From an uncultured Altererythrobacter sp. (GTDB lineage Bacteria; Pseudomonadota; Alphaproteobacteria; Sphingomonadales; Sphingomonadaceae): a DNA stretch of 64,000 nucleotides. The stretch is from positions 372,001 to 436,000 of the forward strand of contig CAJXNC010000002.1 of the NCBI GenBank assembly GCA_913056125.1, given 5' to 3'. The notes below the pieces were generated by a model. It was not told where the DNA came from, made no database searches, and saw only the letters and a list, made by a program, of their open reading frames with translations. Positions within the stretch are counted from its first letter, which is position 1. Each line of letters opens with the position of its first letter. Below are positions 1 through 9,688 of the stretch, piece after piece. The position numbers were made by a program, and so were the translations under genes.

Positions 1-469
1 CGTCCTCATTTCGCCAGGCCCTTGTACGCCGAATGAGGCAGGTATTAGCCTGGCAATGGTTGCGGCCTGCGAGAAAGCAGCGATGCCCTTGCTCGGCGTT
101 TGCCTGGGCCACCAATCCATCGGCCAGCATTTCGGCGGTCACGTTACGCGCGGCGGGCTGATGCATGGCAAGACTTCGCTCGTCGACCATGACAATACCG
201 GCGTCTTCAAGGGCCTGCCCTCACCCTATACGGCCACGCGCTATCACTCGCTGATCGTCGAGGACATTCCCGATTGCCTGGTGGTAAATGCCACTAGCGA
301 GACGCCCGGCCTCGATGGCACGGCGGTGATGGGCTTCCGCCACAAGGATCTGCCGATCCATGGCGTGCAATTCCACCCGGAAAGCATCGCCACCGAATAC
401 GGCCACGCGCTGCTCGGCAATTTTCTCGAAATTTGCGGGATCGAAGCGAAGGAAAAGGCCGGCGCATGA
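1..469 (+). CDS. trpG: Anthranilate synthase component II, glutamine amidotransferase (C-terminal part)
   Basis: The frame is open from base 2, so the gene starts outside the window and about 155 C-terminal codons are visible. It is a class I glutamine amidotransferase subunit that supplies ammonia to TrpE for anthranilate synthesis. Visible motifs are the nucleophile block GVCLGHQ and the downstream His/Glu of GVQFHPES; the oxyanion strand SPGPCTP lies at the left edge. The stop overlaps the trpD start by 4 nt (ATGA), so it is translationally coupled to trpD and trpC. The same subunit may also serve as PabA in folate synthesis, which sequence alone cannot decide. Confidence 0.93.
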   Translation, partial: VLISPGPCTPNEAGISLAMVAACEKAAMPLLGVCLGHQSIGQHFGGHVTRGGLMHGKTSLVDHDNTGVFKGLPSPYTATRYHSLIVEDIPDCLVVNATSETPGLDGTAVMGFRHKDLPIHGVQFHPESIATEYGHALLGNFLEICGIEAKEKAGA

Positions 470-1431
470 GCCTTAGCTTCGCCGAAACCGAAGCGCTGTT
501 TGCGCGCATGCTCGATGGCGAGATGGCGGAAGACGAAATCCGCGACGTCCTTGTCGAACTCGCCGATCGCGGCGAGACGGCAGAGGAAATCGCCGGAGCG
601 GCCAAGGCCATGCGCGACCGCATGAAGCGCATCTCCGCCCCGGCCAATGCCATCGATGTCTGCGGTACCGGCGGAGACGGACAGCACAGCCTCAATATCT
701 CGACTGCCACCGCCCTCGTAGTCGCGGCTTGCGAAGTGCCCGTGGCCAAGCATGGCAATCGCGCCGCCAGTTCCAAAGCGGGCGCGGCCGATACGCTGGA
801 GGCTTTGGGCCTCGATCTCGACAAGGCCGCCGCCAATGCCGAGGAAACCTTGCCCGATCTCGGCATCGCCTTCCTCTTCGCCCAGGCGCACCACCCGGCG
901 ATGAAATATGTCATGCCGATCCGCAAGGCCCTGGGCCGGCGCACGATCTTCAACCTGCTCGGGCCCATCGCCAATCCGGCAGGCGTATCGCGCCAGCTCA
1001 TCGGCATCGCCAACCCGGACTATGTGACGATCTATCGCGATGCCATGCTGCTGCTCGGCATGGACAAGGTCATGATCGTCTCGGGCGAGGAAGGCTTGGA
1101 CGAGCTGTCCATCGCCGGCCCCTCGCGCATTGCCACGATTGGTCTTGACGGCATTGGCGAGAGCGTCACGCCCGAAGATGCCGGACTGCCGCGCCATTCG
1201 CTCGACGACATTCGCGGCGGAGATGCCGCATACAACGCTGCTGCGCTGCGCCGCCTGCTCGAGGGCGAGAAAGGGGCCTATCGCGATGCCGTGCTGCTCA
1301 ATTCGGCCGCCGCGCTGATCGTCGCTGGCGAGGCCGAAGGCTGGCACGAGGGAGTCGAGGAGGCTGCAGAGGCCATCGACAAGGGACTTGCAAAGGCCCT
1401 GCTCGATTGCTGGGTGGCGACCACGAAATGA
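466..1431 (+). CDS. trpD: Anthranilate phosphoribosyltransferase
   Basis: It transfers phosphoribose from PRPP to anthranilate, the second committed step of tryptophan synthesis. The 321-residue protein has the family blocks in order: CGTGGDG for PRPP binding near residue 66, the KHGNRAASS segment near 96 and [10 protein letters not shown] for anthranilate/PRPP contacts. The ATG at 466 overlaps the trpG stop and is preferred over an in-frame start at 433, which would add 11 unrelated residues. The end overlaps trpC by 4 nt. A separate stand-alone TrpD in a trpGDC block is usual for Alphaproteobacteria. Confidence 0.96.
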   Translation: MSLSFAETEALFARMLDGEMAEDEIRDVLVELADRGETAEEIAGAAKAMRDRMKRISAPANAIDVCGTGGDGQHSLNISTATALVVAACEVPVAKHGNRAASSKAGAADTLEALGLDLDKAAANAEETLPDLGIAFLFAQAHHPAMKYVMPIRKALGRRTIFNLLGPIANPAGVSRQLIGIANPDYVTIYRDAMLLLGMDKVMIVSGEEGLDELSIAGPSRIATIGLDGIGESVTPEDAGLPRHSLDDIRGGDAAYNAAALRRLLEGEKGAYRDAVLLNSAAALIVAGEAEGWHEGVEEAAEAIDKGLAKALLDCWVATTK

Positions 1432-2219
1432 GCAACAAGTTGGTCGAGATCTGCGCCACCAAGCGTGAGGAAATCGCTGTGCGCAAGGCACTCGCGACTC
1501 TGGCCGATCTCGATGCACGCGCCAGCGAGCAGAGCGCTCCGCGCGGTTTCCGTGCAGCTTTGGAAGCCAAGGCTGCTGCGAACGGCTTCGGCCTGATCGC
1601 CGAAATCAAGAAGGCCAGCCCGTCCAAGGGCCTGATCCGTGCCGATTTCCGCCCGCACCAACACGCCATGGAGTACGAGAAGGGCGGCGCCGCCTGCCTT
1701 TCCGTATTGACCGATGCACCTTACTTCCAGGGCCACGAGGATTTCCTGGTCGAGGCCCGCGCCAGCTGCGCCCTCCCCGTCCTGCGCAAGGATTTCATGG
1801 TCGATCCGTGGCAGGTGGCGGAGGCACGCTCGATCGGGGCCGATGCGATCCTGATCATCGTTGCGGCACTCGAAGATACCGAGATGCAGGAGATCGAGGC
1901 TGCCGCCGTGGAACGCGGCATGGATGTGCTCGTCGAAGTGCATGACGAGGCCGAGATGGAACGAGCCGCCGCGCTGCGGTCGCGCCTGATCGGCGTGAAC
2001 AATCGCGACCTGCGCACATTCGTCACCGATCTTGGTACGACCGAAAGGCTTGCCCCGCTGGCACCCGAAGGCACGCTGCTGGTGGGCGAAAGCGGCATCA
2101 ACAGCCATGAAGACTGCCTGCGCCTGGCCGAAGCGGGCGTGCGCTGCTTCCTCGTCGGCGAAAGCCTGATGCGCCAGGAGGACGTGGAAGCAGCCACGCA
2201 CAAGCTCTTGCAGGGCTGA
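1428..2219 (+). CDS. trpC: Indole-3-glycerol phosphate synthase
   Basis: It catalyses ring closure of CdRP to indole-3-glycerol phosphate. The 263-residue TIM barrel shows [13 protein letters not shown] (catalytic Lys and phosphate-binding strand) near residues 55-70, [18 protein letters not shown] and VGESGI, all typical of the family. It is monofunctional, with no TrpF fusion. The start is the ATG that overlaps the trpD stop; an in-frame start at 1407 would only add residues inside trpD. A 40 nt gap separates it from csaA. Confidence 0.96.
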   Translation: MSNKLVEICATKREEIAVRKALATLADLDARASEQSAPRGFRAALEAKAAANGFGLIAEIKKASPSKGLIRADFRPHQHAMEYEKGGAACLSVLTDAPYFQGHEDFLVEARASCALPVLRKDFMVDPWQVAEARSIGADAILIIVAALEDTEMQEIEAAAVERGMDVLVEVHDEAEMERAAALRSRLIGVNNRDLRTFVTDLGTTERLAPLAPEGTLLVGESGINSHEDCLRLAEAGVRCFLVGESLMRQEDVEAATHKLLQG

Positions 2220-2259
2220 CTATTTCGCGAATCCCGGCAAGCCGTTAGAGCAACTTGTC

Positions 2260-2631
2260 ATGCACATGGATCATGACCCAGCAGCTTCACCTGCCCCAGA
2301 GATTTCTTTCGATGACTTTCTCAAGGTCGATATTCGTATCGGCACGGTGGTCGAGGCAGAGCCATTCCCGGAGGCCCGCAAGCCCGCTTACAAGCTGCTC
2401 ATCGATCTCGGCCCCGCCATTGGACTGAAAAAAAGCTCTGCACAGATCACGGAGAATTATGACCTCGAAGATCTTGTAGGCAAGCAGGTTGCCGCTGTGG
2501 TCAATTTTCCTCCGCGGCAAATCGGACCGATGATGAGCGAGGTACTGACCTTGGGCTTCCCCGATGGAGATGGAGCCGTCATGCTGTTCCACCCAACAAA
2601 AGAAGTGCCCAATGGCGGCAGGCTGTTCTAG
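2260..2631 (+). CDS. csaA: CsaA-like tRNA-binding-domain protein
   Basis: A 123-residue single-domain protein with the EMAP-II/tRNA-binding OB fold: [23 protein letters not shown] at the N-terminal half and the [13 protein letters not shown] loop in the C-terminal half are the recognised CsaA blocks. CsaA is described as a small chaperone-like, tRNA-binding homodimer; its role here is inferred from family only. A second ATG two codons downstream (2266) is equally possible because no strong ribosome binding site precedes either. It sits between trpC and moaC on the same strand. Confidence 0.88.
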   Translation: MHMDHDPAASPAPEISFDDFLKVDIRIGTVVEAEPFPEARKPAYKLLIDLGPAIGLKKSSAQITENYDLEDLVGKQVAAVVNFPPRQIGPMMSEVLTLGFPDGDGAVMLFHPTKEVPNGGRLF

Positions 2632-2641
2632 GGTCCGGCAC

Positions 2642-3112
2642 ATGAGCAAACTGACCCATCTGGACGAGAAGGGCGCCGCGCGCATGGTCGATGTCGGCGG
2701 CAAGCCCGAAACCCGCCGCAGTGCGACTGCCGGTGGCCGTATCCGCATGTCCCCCGCCACACTCGCAGCCGTGCGCGACGGTTCGGGACCCAAGGGCGAC
2801 GTGCTGGCGGCCGCGCGCATTGCCGGGATCATGGCGGCCAAGAAGACCGGCGAGCTGATTCCGCTTTGCCACCCGCTGGCACTCGACAGCGTTACGGTCG
2901 ATTTCACGTTCGAGGATGACTGTGTAGCAGTCAGTGCCACTGCTGCCCTCACCGGCAAGACCGGTGTCGAAATGGAAGCGCTGACCGCCGCCAGCCTGGC
3001 GCTGCTGACGATTTACGACATGGCCAAGGCGCTCGAAAAGGGCATGGTCGTCGAACAGGTCCGCCTGCTGGAAAAGACTGGCGGCAAGAGCGGGGACTGG
3101 CGCGCGGAATGA
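2642..3112 (+). CDS. moaC: Cyclic pyranopterin monophosphate synthase
   Basis: It acts with MoaA to convert GTP-derived 3',8-cyclo-GTP into cyclic pyranopterin monophosphate in molybdenum cofactor synthesis. The 156-residue protein contains the family signatures [10 protein letters not shown] and [12 protein letters not shown], and its length matches the usual 155-165 residues. The ATG at 2642 is chosen; upstream in-frame codons from 2564 overlap csaA and encode nothing family-like. The end overlaps moeA by 4 nt (ATGA), so the two cofactor genes are coupled. Confidence 0.95.
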   Translation: MSKLTHLDEKGAARMVDVGGKPETRRSATAGGRIRMSPATLAAVRDGSGPKGDVLAAARIAGIMAAKKTGELIPLCHPLALDSVTVDFTFEDDCVAVSATAALTGKTGVEMEALTAASLALLTIYDMAKALEKGMVVEQVRLLEKTGGKSGDWRAE

Positions 3113-4320
3113 GCCTTCCGCCACCGATCCCGCTGGAAGTGGCGCAAGAAGGCCTGCTCTCGCAAGTCGAGCCGCTCGGTGGCGAAAGCGTCGCGGTCGA
3201 TCAGGCAATTGGTCGCTTTATTGCCGCACAGCCGCTTGCCTGCCGCACGCAGCCCGCCGCCGACCTCTCCGCGATGGATGGCTATGTGGTACGCGCAGAC
3301 GATCCCGGCGGCCCGTGGACAATTGTCGGCGAAAGCGCGGCAGGCCATCCCTTCGCAGGGGAACTCCAGCAAAGACAGGCCATTCGAATTTCGACCGGCG
3401 CCATGATGCCAACGGGTAAATGTGCAGTATTGCTGCAGGAAAACGCGACGCGCACTGGCGACCAGCTCTCCCTGAACGGCGAAGGCGACCCAACGCCGCG
3501 CCATATCCGCCGCAAGGGTTTCGATTTTTCCGAAGGCGATCCGATACTTCAGCCTGGTACGCGCGTGGGCCCAGCGCAGCTCGCCCTGCTGCTGGCTAGC
3601 GGACAGGCAAAGGTCGACGTCCACACCCAACCCCGCCTCGCCATCCTCGATTCCGGAGATGAGCTTTCAGCCGACCCAACTTCTTGTGCACCTCACCAGA
3701 TCCCGGCGAGCAACGGTGCAATGCTCGCTGCCATGGCAGCCCCTTACGCGCATTCGATCCAACGCCTTGGCCCGGTGCCCGACACAATGGCAGCCATGCT
3801 CGAAGCGCTGGGGCGCGCGAAAGATGCCGATGTGATCGTCACCAGTGGTGGTGCATCGGTGGGGGATCACGACCTTGTTCGGCCTGCACTCGAGCAATGG
3901 GGCGCGACAATCGATTTCTGGCGCGTGGCGATCAAGCCAGGCAAGCCGCTGATGGTCGCACGCAAGGGTCCGCAATGGATCATCGGCCTGCCCGGCAACC
4001 CTGTGTCGAGCTATGTCACGGCATTCCTGTTCTTGCTGCCCTTGCTGCGAAAGCTGGCGGGCGCAGGGTTCGACCAGGTACTGCCCTTTGCGGTGCAGGT
4101 ACGCCTCTCCGGCAACCTTCCAGCGACAGGATCACGCCAGGAATTTGTCCGCGGATTTCATCAAGATGGCGAAGTGAGACCGCTCGACCAGCAAGATAGC
4201 AGCGCGCTTCTATCGCTCTCGCGTGCCAATGCGCTGATCGATCGCAAGCCAAGCTCGCCGGCCATCGAGGCGGGACGGTCGGTATGGATCTATCCGCTCG
4301 AAAATGGCGGTATCGCTTGA
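3109..4320 (+). CDS. moeA: Molybdopterin molybdenumtransferase
   Basis: It inserts molybdate into adenylylated molybdopterin. The 403-residue protein has the MoeA order: N-terminal SAMDGYVVR segment near residue 54, the TGAMMPTG strand, the central MoCF-binding domain with [11 protein letters not shown] near 246 and IKPGKP followed by GLPGNPVSS. It starts inside the moaC stop. A 71 nt gap carrying the LexA operator follows. The neighbours and the overlap indicate a moaC-moeA transcription unit. Confidence 0.95.
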   Translation: MSLPPPIPLEVAQEGLLSQVEPLGGESVAVDQAIGRFIAAQPLACRTQPAADLSAMDGYVVRADDPGGPWTIVGESAAGHPFAGELQQRQAIRISTGAMMPTGKCAVLLQENATRTGDQLSLNGEGDPTPRHIRRKGFDFSEGDPILQPGTRVGPAQLALLLASGQAKVDVHTQPRLAILDSGDELSADPTSCAPHQIPASNGAMLAAMAAPYAHSIQRLGPVPDTMAAMLEALGRAKDADVIVTSGGASVGDHDLVRPALEQWGATIDFWRVAIKPGKPLMVARKGPQWIIGLPGNPVSSYVTAFLFLLPLLRKLAGAGFDQVLPFAVQVRLSGNLPATGSRQEFVRGFHQDGEVRPLDQQDSSALLSLSRANALIDRKPSSPAIEAGRSVWIYPLENGGIA

Positions 4321-4344
4321 CTTAGGCGAATCTGTTTCATAATT

Positions 4345-4359
4345 GTTCCTTGTTCGTTC
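4345..4359 (+). promoter_or_regulatory. SOS box (LexA operator) upstream of lexA
   Basis: The sequence GTTC-N7-GTTC occurs here exactly, 33 nt before the lexA ATG. This direct repeat is the established LexA-binding motif of Alphaproteobacteria, so lexA is probably autorepressed. The second half-site also begins a short inverted repeat, GTTCC at 4356-4360 and GGAAC at 4367-4371. Confidence 0.85.
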
Positions 4360-4391
4360 CCGAATTGGAACGGAATTGACAGGAGCAAGGC

Positions 4392-5075
4392 ATGTTGACC
4401 GCCAAGCAGCGCGAATTGCTGATCTTCATCCAGAATAAGCTCGAAGAGAGCGGGATTTCACCTTCCTTCGAGGAAATGAAGGATGCGCTCGATCTCAAGA
4501 GCAAGTCCGGCGTCCATCGCCTTATCTCGGCGCTGGAGGAGCGCGGCTTCATCCGCCGCCTGCCCAACCGTGCCCGGGCATTGGAAGTTCTCAAGCAGCC
4601 CGAAGATGTCAGCGCATCTTTGCATGCCGCTGCCAATGACGCGATTTCCAATGTCATCCAGCCTTCCAAGACAGCTCCCGAGCCGGCCAACGACGTGATT
4701 GAGGTGCCGCTGCATGGGCGTATTGCCGCAGGCGCACCGATCGAGGCTCTGGAAGATTCCACGTCGATTCCCGTCCCGGCTGCCCTGCTTGGTGCAGGCG
4801 AGCATTACGCGCTCGAGGTTTCCGGGGACTCGATGATCGAGGCGGGCATTTTCGACGGCGACTATGCGCTGGTACGCAAGGCCGACACGGCCCGCGATGG
4901 CGATATCGTGGTGGCGCTGATCAACAATGAAGAAGCGACGCTCAAGTACTTGCATCACGAGGGCGGCAAGATCCGGCTCGACCCGGCCAATGGCGCCTAC
5001 GACCCGCAGATCTACGATGGCGCGCAGGTCAAGGTGCAGGGCAAGCTCGCCGGTCTGCTGCGCCGCTACCACTGA
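4392..5075 (+). CDS. lexA: LexA repressor (SOS regulator)
   Basis: Repressor of the DNA-damage regulon that self-cleaves when RecA is activated. The 227-residue protein has an N-terminal winged helix-turn-helix (residues 1-65, with the [16 protein letters not shown] recognition helix region), a cleavable Ala113-Gly114 bond in GRIAAGAP, the catalytic Ser147 in SGDSMIEAG and Lys185 in EATLKYL. A good ribosome binding site (AGGAG) precedes the ATG. It has its own SOS box upstream and a hairpin terminator downstream, so it is likely monocistronic. Confidence 0.97.
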   Translation: MLTAKQRELLIFIQNKLEESGISPSFEEMKDALDLKSKSGVHRLISALEERGFIRRLPNRARALEVLKQPEDVSASLHAAANDAISNVIQPSKTAPEPANDVIEVPLHGRIAAGAPIEALEDSTSIPVPAALLGAGEHYALEVSGDSMIEAGIFDGDYALVRKADTARDGDIVVALINNEEATLKYLHHEGGKIRLDPANGAYDPQIYDGAQVKVQGKLAGLLRRYH

Positions 5076-5113
5076 TTTTTCGATACTGCCGCTTCACCAT
5101 TAGGCGGAAATGC

Positions 5114-5140
5114 GGGCGGCGTTCTTCCCGGACGCCGCCC
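5114..5140 (+). terminator. Hairpin terminator after lexA
   Basis: A perfect 9 bp stem (GGGCGGCGT pairing with ACGCCGCCC) with a 9 nt loop begins 38 nt after the lexA stop. A second small inverted repeat, CCCCA-TT-TGGGG type, at 5143-5155 follows and contains the only T run. It may serve both lexA and the convergent gene that ends at 5161. Confidence 0.7.
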
Positions 5141-5160
5141 GACCCCATTTTGGGGCAAGG

Positions 5161-5892
5161 TCAGCCCTGGAATTCGGCCCAGTCGATCATGCCACTACCA
5201 TCCTTGTCGATTTCGCCGAAGGATTTGGCGTGCTGGGCGAAACTCGCGGGTAAGTGGCCCAGCATCAGGTTGAATTCACTTTCCTCAATCGCGCCGGTAC
5301 TGTCCGCGTCGATCGTATCGAAGACCCAGCGCAACTCGCCGAGCTGCTGCGATTCAAACTCGCCGAACGTCACGTTTCCATCGCCATTCTGGTCATGGCT
5401 CGCAAAGGCTTCGCGAAGGTCGCCATAAGTCACGTCATCTTCCGCCATGCCAACACCGAAGTGGATCGCCATAACAAGCGGAATGACGTCTCCGAGGTGA
5501 AGTCCCTGCATTGCCGCGTGATATCCGCCGGCGCCGCGAAGGCTGAACTCATCTTCGCTGAGCTGACCGTTCTGATCGGTATCAAGCCGCTCGAACAGTG
5601 CTCGAAGATCGGGTGCGGCCGAAGCGGCAACCGGTGCAACCAGATGCAGCGTCGCCACCCCGACGGCAGTGAGCGATCCGATCGCGGCGGGCTTGGTGAG
5701 TTTCCTGAACATTCTTCGATTCTCCTTCCGGGGGTCGGTTTCCGCCAGGTAGGATTCGATAAATTCACGAAGCAGGGCACTCGCCGTCTGTCCCCGGCTG
5801 CGTGCTCGGGCCATGAAAGCCTTCTTCACTGTGTGCGGCAGCCGCACTTCGAGCGTTTCAGACTTCTTCGGCACTTTGCCTCGCTTGATCAT
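5161..5892 (-). CDS. RHH-domain / transmembrane / EF-hand calcium-binding fusion protein
   Basis: A 243-residue protein with three parts. Residues 10-50 look like a ribbon-helix-helix (CopG/Arc-type) DNA-binding fold: a short strand LEVRLPH followed by two helices. Residues 68-92 form one hydrophobic segment ending in ASAAP, which reads either as a membrane anchor or as a signal peptide. Residues 95-243 hold four canonical EF-hand loops (104-115, 167-178, 195-206, 229-240), each with Asp at position 1 and Glu at position 12. An internal ATG (codon 61, 5712) is preceded by AAGGAG at 9 nt, better than the site before the first ATG, so a shorter secreted form is plausible. Function is unknown; a calcium-responsive, membrane-tethered regulator is only a hypothesis. 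It is 116 nt downstream of comEC on the same strand. Confidence 0.75.
   Translation of the reverse strand: MIKRGKVPKKSETLEVRLPHTVKKAFMARARSRGQTASALLREFIESYLAETDPRKENRRMFRKLTKPAAIGSLTAVGVATLHLVAPVAASAAPDLRALFERLDTDQNGQLSEDEFSLRGAGGYHAAMQGLHLGDVIPLVMAIHFGVGMAEDDVTYGDLREAFASHDQNGDGNVTFGEFESQQLGELRWVFDTIDADSTGAIEESEFNLMLGHLPASFAQHAKSFGEIDKDGSGMIDWAEFQG
5722..5727 (-). promoter_or_regulatory. Internal ribosome binding site in the RHH/EF-hand gene
   Basis: AAGGAG on the minus strand lies 9 nt before an in-frame ATG (5712-5710) whose translation begins with MFRKLTKPAAIG, a signal-peptide-like N-terminus. It suggests a second translation start producing the EF-hand part alone. Confidence 0.5.
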
Positions 5893-6008
5893 CGACTTAT
5901 CCGACTGGCCCCCTCATCGAAGCATGCAATCACGCAAATCAAAGCACATTCCCGTCCGGATGCACCCGAAATCGTGTCCGGACAAGTTTGCCTCTTGTCC
6001 CGACAGCG

Positions 6009-8183
6009 TCAATCGCCCCTGCGCCACCATCCATGTTCGCCCTGGAACTGGGCGACACTGGTAAATTCTCCACGGGCGAGATTGACCGCCAGTCCTCCAC
6101 TTACGCTCAGGAAGCTGCGATCCGCCTTGAGCCAACGCGGCTCGCATGAGCGCGGCAGCCAGCGATCCGATATAACGATGTCTGCCCGGTCGCAGGCGGC
6201 AGCCAAAGCCCGTTCGGGCACTATGGTGCGATTGCGGCTCATCAAAATGTGCCATTCACGTCCACCGCGCTCGAGGGTCACGGCGCAGAATTCGGCGCTG
6301 CATTGCGCGCCTGGCCAGTCCTCCAGCAGAACCGGTTCGCCCGTAACGCCGGCGAGTTCGAGTAAATTGTCCCGGGAATAGTCGCTGCGACTGTCCCGCA
6401 GGACCAAAAGTTCTTCACCTTCGCCCGTAATGCCAACATGCCTGCCATCCCCGGATATGAGCAAATCCGGGACCGGTGTGAGCAGGAGCATTATGCCGGC
6501 GACAGCGGCCGGGACGAAACCGAGCAGTCGTGCCTTTCCTCGCCACAGGCCCAGCCAGAAACCGCCCAGCAAGAACAGCGCGAATGTCCCCCCGGTCATC
6601 TGCGGCATCAGTTTGACCGCGCCGGGCTGCGATGCGGTGAAATGGGCAATGGCAAGCAGCAGGTCGAGCGATTTGCCCACCAGCCACCAGGCAGGCGCCC
6701 CGACACCTACCATGTCGAGTGCCAGCGCGAGCGCGATCAGCGGCATGGAGATGAAGGTCACCAGCGGGATCGCCACGACATTGGCAAGCGCGCCATAGAC
6801 CCCCGCGCGATGGAAGTGGAACAACACGATGGGCATGAGCGCGATCTCGATCACCAGTCCGGTCACGAGCAACATCAGGACGCGCCTGCCCGTCCAGCGC
6901 AGCCATCCCTCCTCGCGCGGATTGAGGAACTCGCGAACAGGTTTCGCGCCATGCAGGGCAACGATGGCGATTACGGCGGCAAAGCTCATCTGGAAGCTCG
7001 GCCCGACCAGTGATTCCGGCCAGAGCAAGAGGACAAAAACGGCAGCAATCGCGACCATGCGCAGCGACAGGGGTTCGCGCCCCAGTGCCAGCGCCCCCAG
7101 AACCAGCATTGCCGCTACGCAGCTTCGTACGGTGGGCACCTGCGCTCCGGTCAGCAACGTGTATCCAATGCCCGCCAGAGCGGCCAATCCGGCGGCCATG
7201 ATCGGCAGGCGCACGCGCAAGGTCAGCCATGGCCACAATGCGAGCAATTTCAGGGCAAGGAAATAGGTCGCAGCGATCACCGCGCTGACATGCAATCCGC
7301 TGATCGAAAGGAGATGCGTAAGGCCGGCATCGCGCATCGCATCCTCATCCGCCTCGCTGATCCCGCCCCTGTCACCGCTGGCAAAGGCCGCCGCAATGCT
7401 GCCTGCCGAGCCTTCGAGCTCGCTGCGTACATGCTCGGAAAGCGAACGCTGCAATGGTGCCAACAGGCCCGGCGACGCGCCCTTCTCGATCAATTCGGGC
7501 TGGCCGTTCACGCTTCCCGTTGCCGCGTAGCCCTCGAACCAGGCGGCACGGGCGAAATTATAGGCCCCGGGCAACATGGGTGGTGCAGGCGGCATCAAGC
7601 GCGTCTGCAGCCGGATCACCGCCCCTTCGGAGAACTCGGCAAAGTCATTCTCGATATCGAGGTTCACGCGGATCTTTATCGCTTCCGCCTGATCCGGAAG
7701 GCGCGTTGCGAGCACCAGCCTGACGCGATCCTGCGCCGGTTGCTCGATCCGCTCGAGAATTCGTCCCTGCAGTTCCACCGAGAGCGGCCGCTCGATCGGG
7801 TGCGCTCCAACCAGTTCCGAGCGTGCCCAGATCAGGGCTATACCTGCGGCAAAGACGATGCCCAGTGAGGTGACCGAGCTTCTCAGCCTTTCGCGCTCCG
7901 GATTGCCTCGCCACAGAGCCATCGCGCCCAGCGCAAGCAAAAAGCCAAGGCCCATAGCAACGACCCATGGCAGTGGGCTATCAAGCGTGAACCACGCGGC
8001 AATTCCACCTGCCAAGGCAACCGCCAGCCAGGGTCCGCGATCGAATCCCGCATCGTGCAGGAATCGTTCGGCAATTATCGCCACGCTGGACAAAGAGGCG
8101 CGCTTTCGCCAAGGCGTATGCCGCAACGCAGCATCGCCGGCCTCTTCCTCCAGCGGAACAGATGGCGTCTGGCCTGTTGCCAT
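6009..8183 (-). CDS. comEC: ComEC/Rec2-family DNA uptake channel protein
   Basis: A 724-residue polytopic membrane protein. An N-terminal soluble region (roughly 60-230, DUF4131-like with the [19 protein letters not shown] strand) follows two or three TM segments. The Competence domain starts near 265 with [11 protein letters not shown] and [14 protein letters not shown], the best-conserved ComEC signature, and holds about nine TM helices. The C-terminal region (about 560-724) occupies the place of the metallo-beta-lactamase-like domain, but I see no HxHxDH motif in it. ComEC forms the inner-membrane channel for single-stranded DNA in natural transformation. The ATG at 8183 is back to back with gltX. 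Other competence genes are not in the window. Confidence 0.9.
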   Translation of the reverse strand: MATGQTPSVPLEEEAGDAALRHTPWRKRASLSSVAIIAERFLHDAGFDRGPWLAVALAGGIAAWFTLDSPLPWVVAMGLGFLLALGAMALWRGNPERERLRSSVTSLGIVFAAGIALIWARSELVGAHPIERPLSVELQGRILERIEQPAQDRVRLVLATRLPDQAEAIKIRVNLDIENDFAEFSEGAVIRLQTRLMPPAPPMLPGAYNFARAAWFEGYAATGSVNGQPELIEKGASPGLLAPLQRSLSEHVRSELEGSAGSIAAAFASGDRGGISEADEDAMRDAGLTHLLSISGLHVSAVIAATYFLALKLLALWPWLTLRVRLPIMAAGLAALAGIGYTLLTGAQVPTVRSCVAAMLVLGALALGREPLSLRMVAIAAVFVLLLWPESLVGPSFQMSFAAVIAIVALHGAKPVREFLNPREEGWLRWTGRRVLMLLVTGLVIEIALMPIVLFHFHRAGVYGALANVVAIPLVTFISMPLIALALALDMVGVGAPAWWLVGKSLDLLLAIAHFTASQPGAVKLMPQMTGGTFALFLLGGFWLGLWRGKARLLGFVPAAVAGIMLLLTPVPDLLISGDGRHVGITGEGEELLVLRDSRSDYSRDNLLELAGVTGEPVLLEDWPGAQCSAEFCAVTLERGGREWHILMSRNRTIVPERALAAACDRADIVISDRWLPRSCEPRWLKADRSFLSVSGGLAVNLARGEFTSVAQFQGEHGWWRRGD

Positions 8184-8211
8184 GATTGAATTGGACAGGA
8201 ATCAAGACCTT

Positions 8212-9672
8212 ATGGCAAGTAATAGCGACAACCCAGCTGGCGCGGATCGCCCGGTTGTCACGCGCTTTGCCCCCTCGCCGACCGGATTCCTGCATATCGG
8301 CAATGCCCGCACGGGGCTTTTCTCTTGGCTCTATGCCCGTCACCATGGTGGAAAGGCGCTGCTGCGTATCGAGGATACGGACAAGAAGCGCAGCACGCAG
8401 GAGGCAATCGACGTCATCCTCGATGGGCTCGAATGGCTCGGCCTCGAATTCGACGGAGAGCCTGTATACCAGTCGCAACGGGCCGATCGTCATGCCGAAG
8501 TAGCGATGAAGCTGCTCGATGCGGGTCAGGCCTACAAGTGCTTCGCCACACCTGAAGAACTCGCCGAAATGCGCGAGCAGCAGCGCGCCGCGAAGCAGCC
8601 AATGCGCTATGACGGGCGCTGGCGCGACCGCGATCCTTCGGAAGCGCCCGAAGGTGCTCCTTTCGTCGTTCGCATCAAGACCCCCGAGGGTGGCGAAACG
8701 GTGATCGAGGATGCCGTCCAGGGGCGCGTAAAGGTCGACAATCGCGAGATCGACGATTTCATTCTGCTGCGTGCCGATGGCTCTCCGACCTACATGCTCG
8801 CCGTGGTGGTGGACGACATGGATATGGGTTGCACCCATATCATCCGTGGCGACGACCACCTCAACAATGCCTTTCGCCAATTGCAGGTTATCCGTGCGAT
8901 GCAGGGGATAGAAGATGGCTGGGACGAGCCGGTCTATGCCCATATCCCGCTGATCCACGGCAATGATGGCGCCAAGCTGTCCAAGCGGCATGGTGCACTG
9001 GGCGTGCGCGATTACCGGGAAATGGGTATCCTGCCCGAAACGCTGTTCAATTACCTGTTACGCCTCGGCTGGGGCCATGGCGACAAGGAAGAATTCACCC
9101 GCGAGGAAGCGATTGCGCTGTTCGACCTGGCGGGCGTAAACAAGGGCCCGAGCCGCTTCGACATGAAGAAGTTGCTCAACATGAATGGAAATTACATCCG
9201 CCAGGCAGACGATGCGCGGCTTGCAGCAATCGCCGCCAAGCAGATCGGCCCGCAGGCGGATGTCGACCTGCTCACCAAGGCCATGCCTGTCCTCAAGACA
9301 AGGGCTCGCGACATGAACGAGCTGGCCGATGGCGCGGCCTTCCTGTTCAAGACGCGTCCGCTGGAAATGACTGAAAAGGCGGCAAGCCTTCTCGATGACG
9401 AGGCAAGAGCCCGGCTTTCGCAGATTTCTGCGCGTTTGCAGGGCGAATCGGACTGGACAATCGAGGCGTTGGAGGCCAATCTGAAGGCCTACGCGGAGGA
9501 GCTGGAGCTCGGTCTCGGCAAACTCGCGCAGCCGCTTCGGGCGGCACTCACGGGGCAGACTACCTCGCCGGGTATTTTCGATGTCTTGGTGCTCCTCGGC
9601 AAGGAGGAAAGCCTCGCGCGGATCGACGCGCAGGCCCAAACATCGACGGCGAGCGTGAACGAAACTGGATAA
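8212..9672 (+). CDS. gltX: Glutamyl-tRNA synthetase
   Basis: It charges tRNA-Glu (or tRNA-Gln in a non-discriminating enzyme). The 486-residue class I synthetase has the HIGH-type motif in [15 protein letters not shown] near residue 24 and the KMSKS-type motif KLSKRHG near 255, plus the family block [13 protein letters not shown]. The start at 8212 has AGGA about 12 nt upstream; an in-frame ATG at 8182 would overlap the comEC start and add ten residues. Many Alphaproteobacteria carry two gltX paralogues, so discrimination cannot be judged here. It is followed after 16 nt by gltA. Confidence 0.95.
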   Translation: MASNSDNPAGADRPVVTRFAPSPTGFLHIGNARTGLFSWLYARHHGGKALLRIEDTDKKRSTQEAIDVILDGLEWLGLEFDGEPVYQSQRADRHAEVAMKLLDAGQAYKCFATPEELAEMREQQRAAKQPMRYDGRWRDRDPSEAPEGAPFVVRIKTPEGGETVIEDAVQGRVKVDNREIDDFILLRADGSPTYMLAVVVDDMDMGCTHIIRGDDHLNNAFRQLQVIRAMQGIEDGWDEPVYAHIPLIHGNDGAKLSKRHGALGVRDYREMGILPETLFNYLLRLGWGHGDKEEFTREEAIALFDLAGVNKGPSRFDMKKLLNMNGNYIRQADDARLAAIAAKQIGPQADVDLLTKAMPVLKTRARDMNELADGAAFLFKTRPLEMTEKAASLLDDEARARLSQISARLQGESDWTIEALEANLKAYAEELELGLGKLAQPLRAALTGQTTSPGIFDVLVLLGKEESLARIDAQAQTSTASVNETG

Positions 9673-9688
9673 GGCAAGGAGAACGGAT

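Noticed and set aside
244-1518. A 424-codon minus-strand frame opposite trpG-trpD
   Set aside because: Shadow of trp genes; the plus-strand products match known enzymes with overlapping starts.
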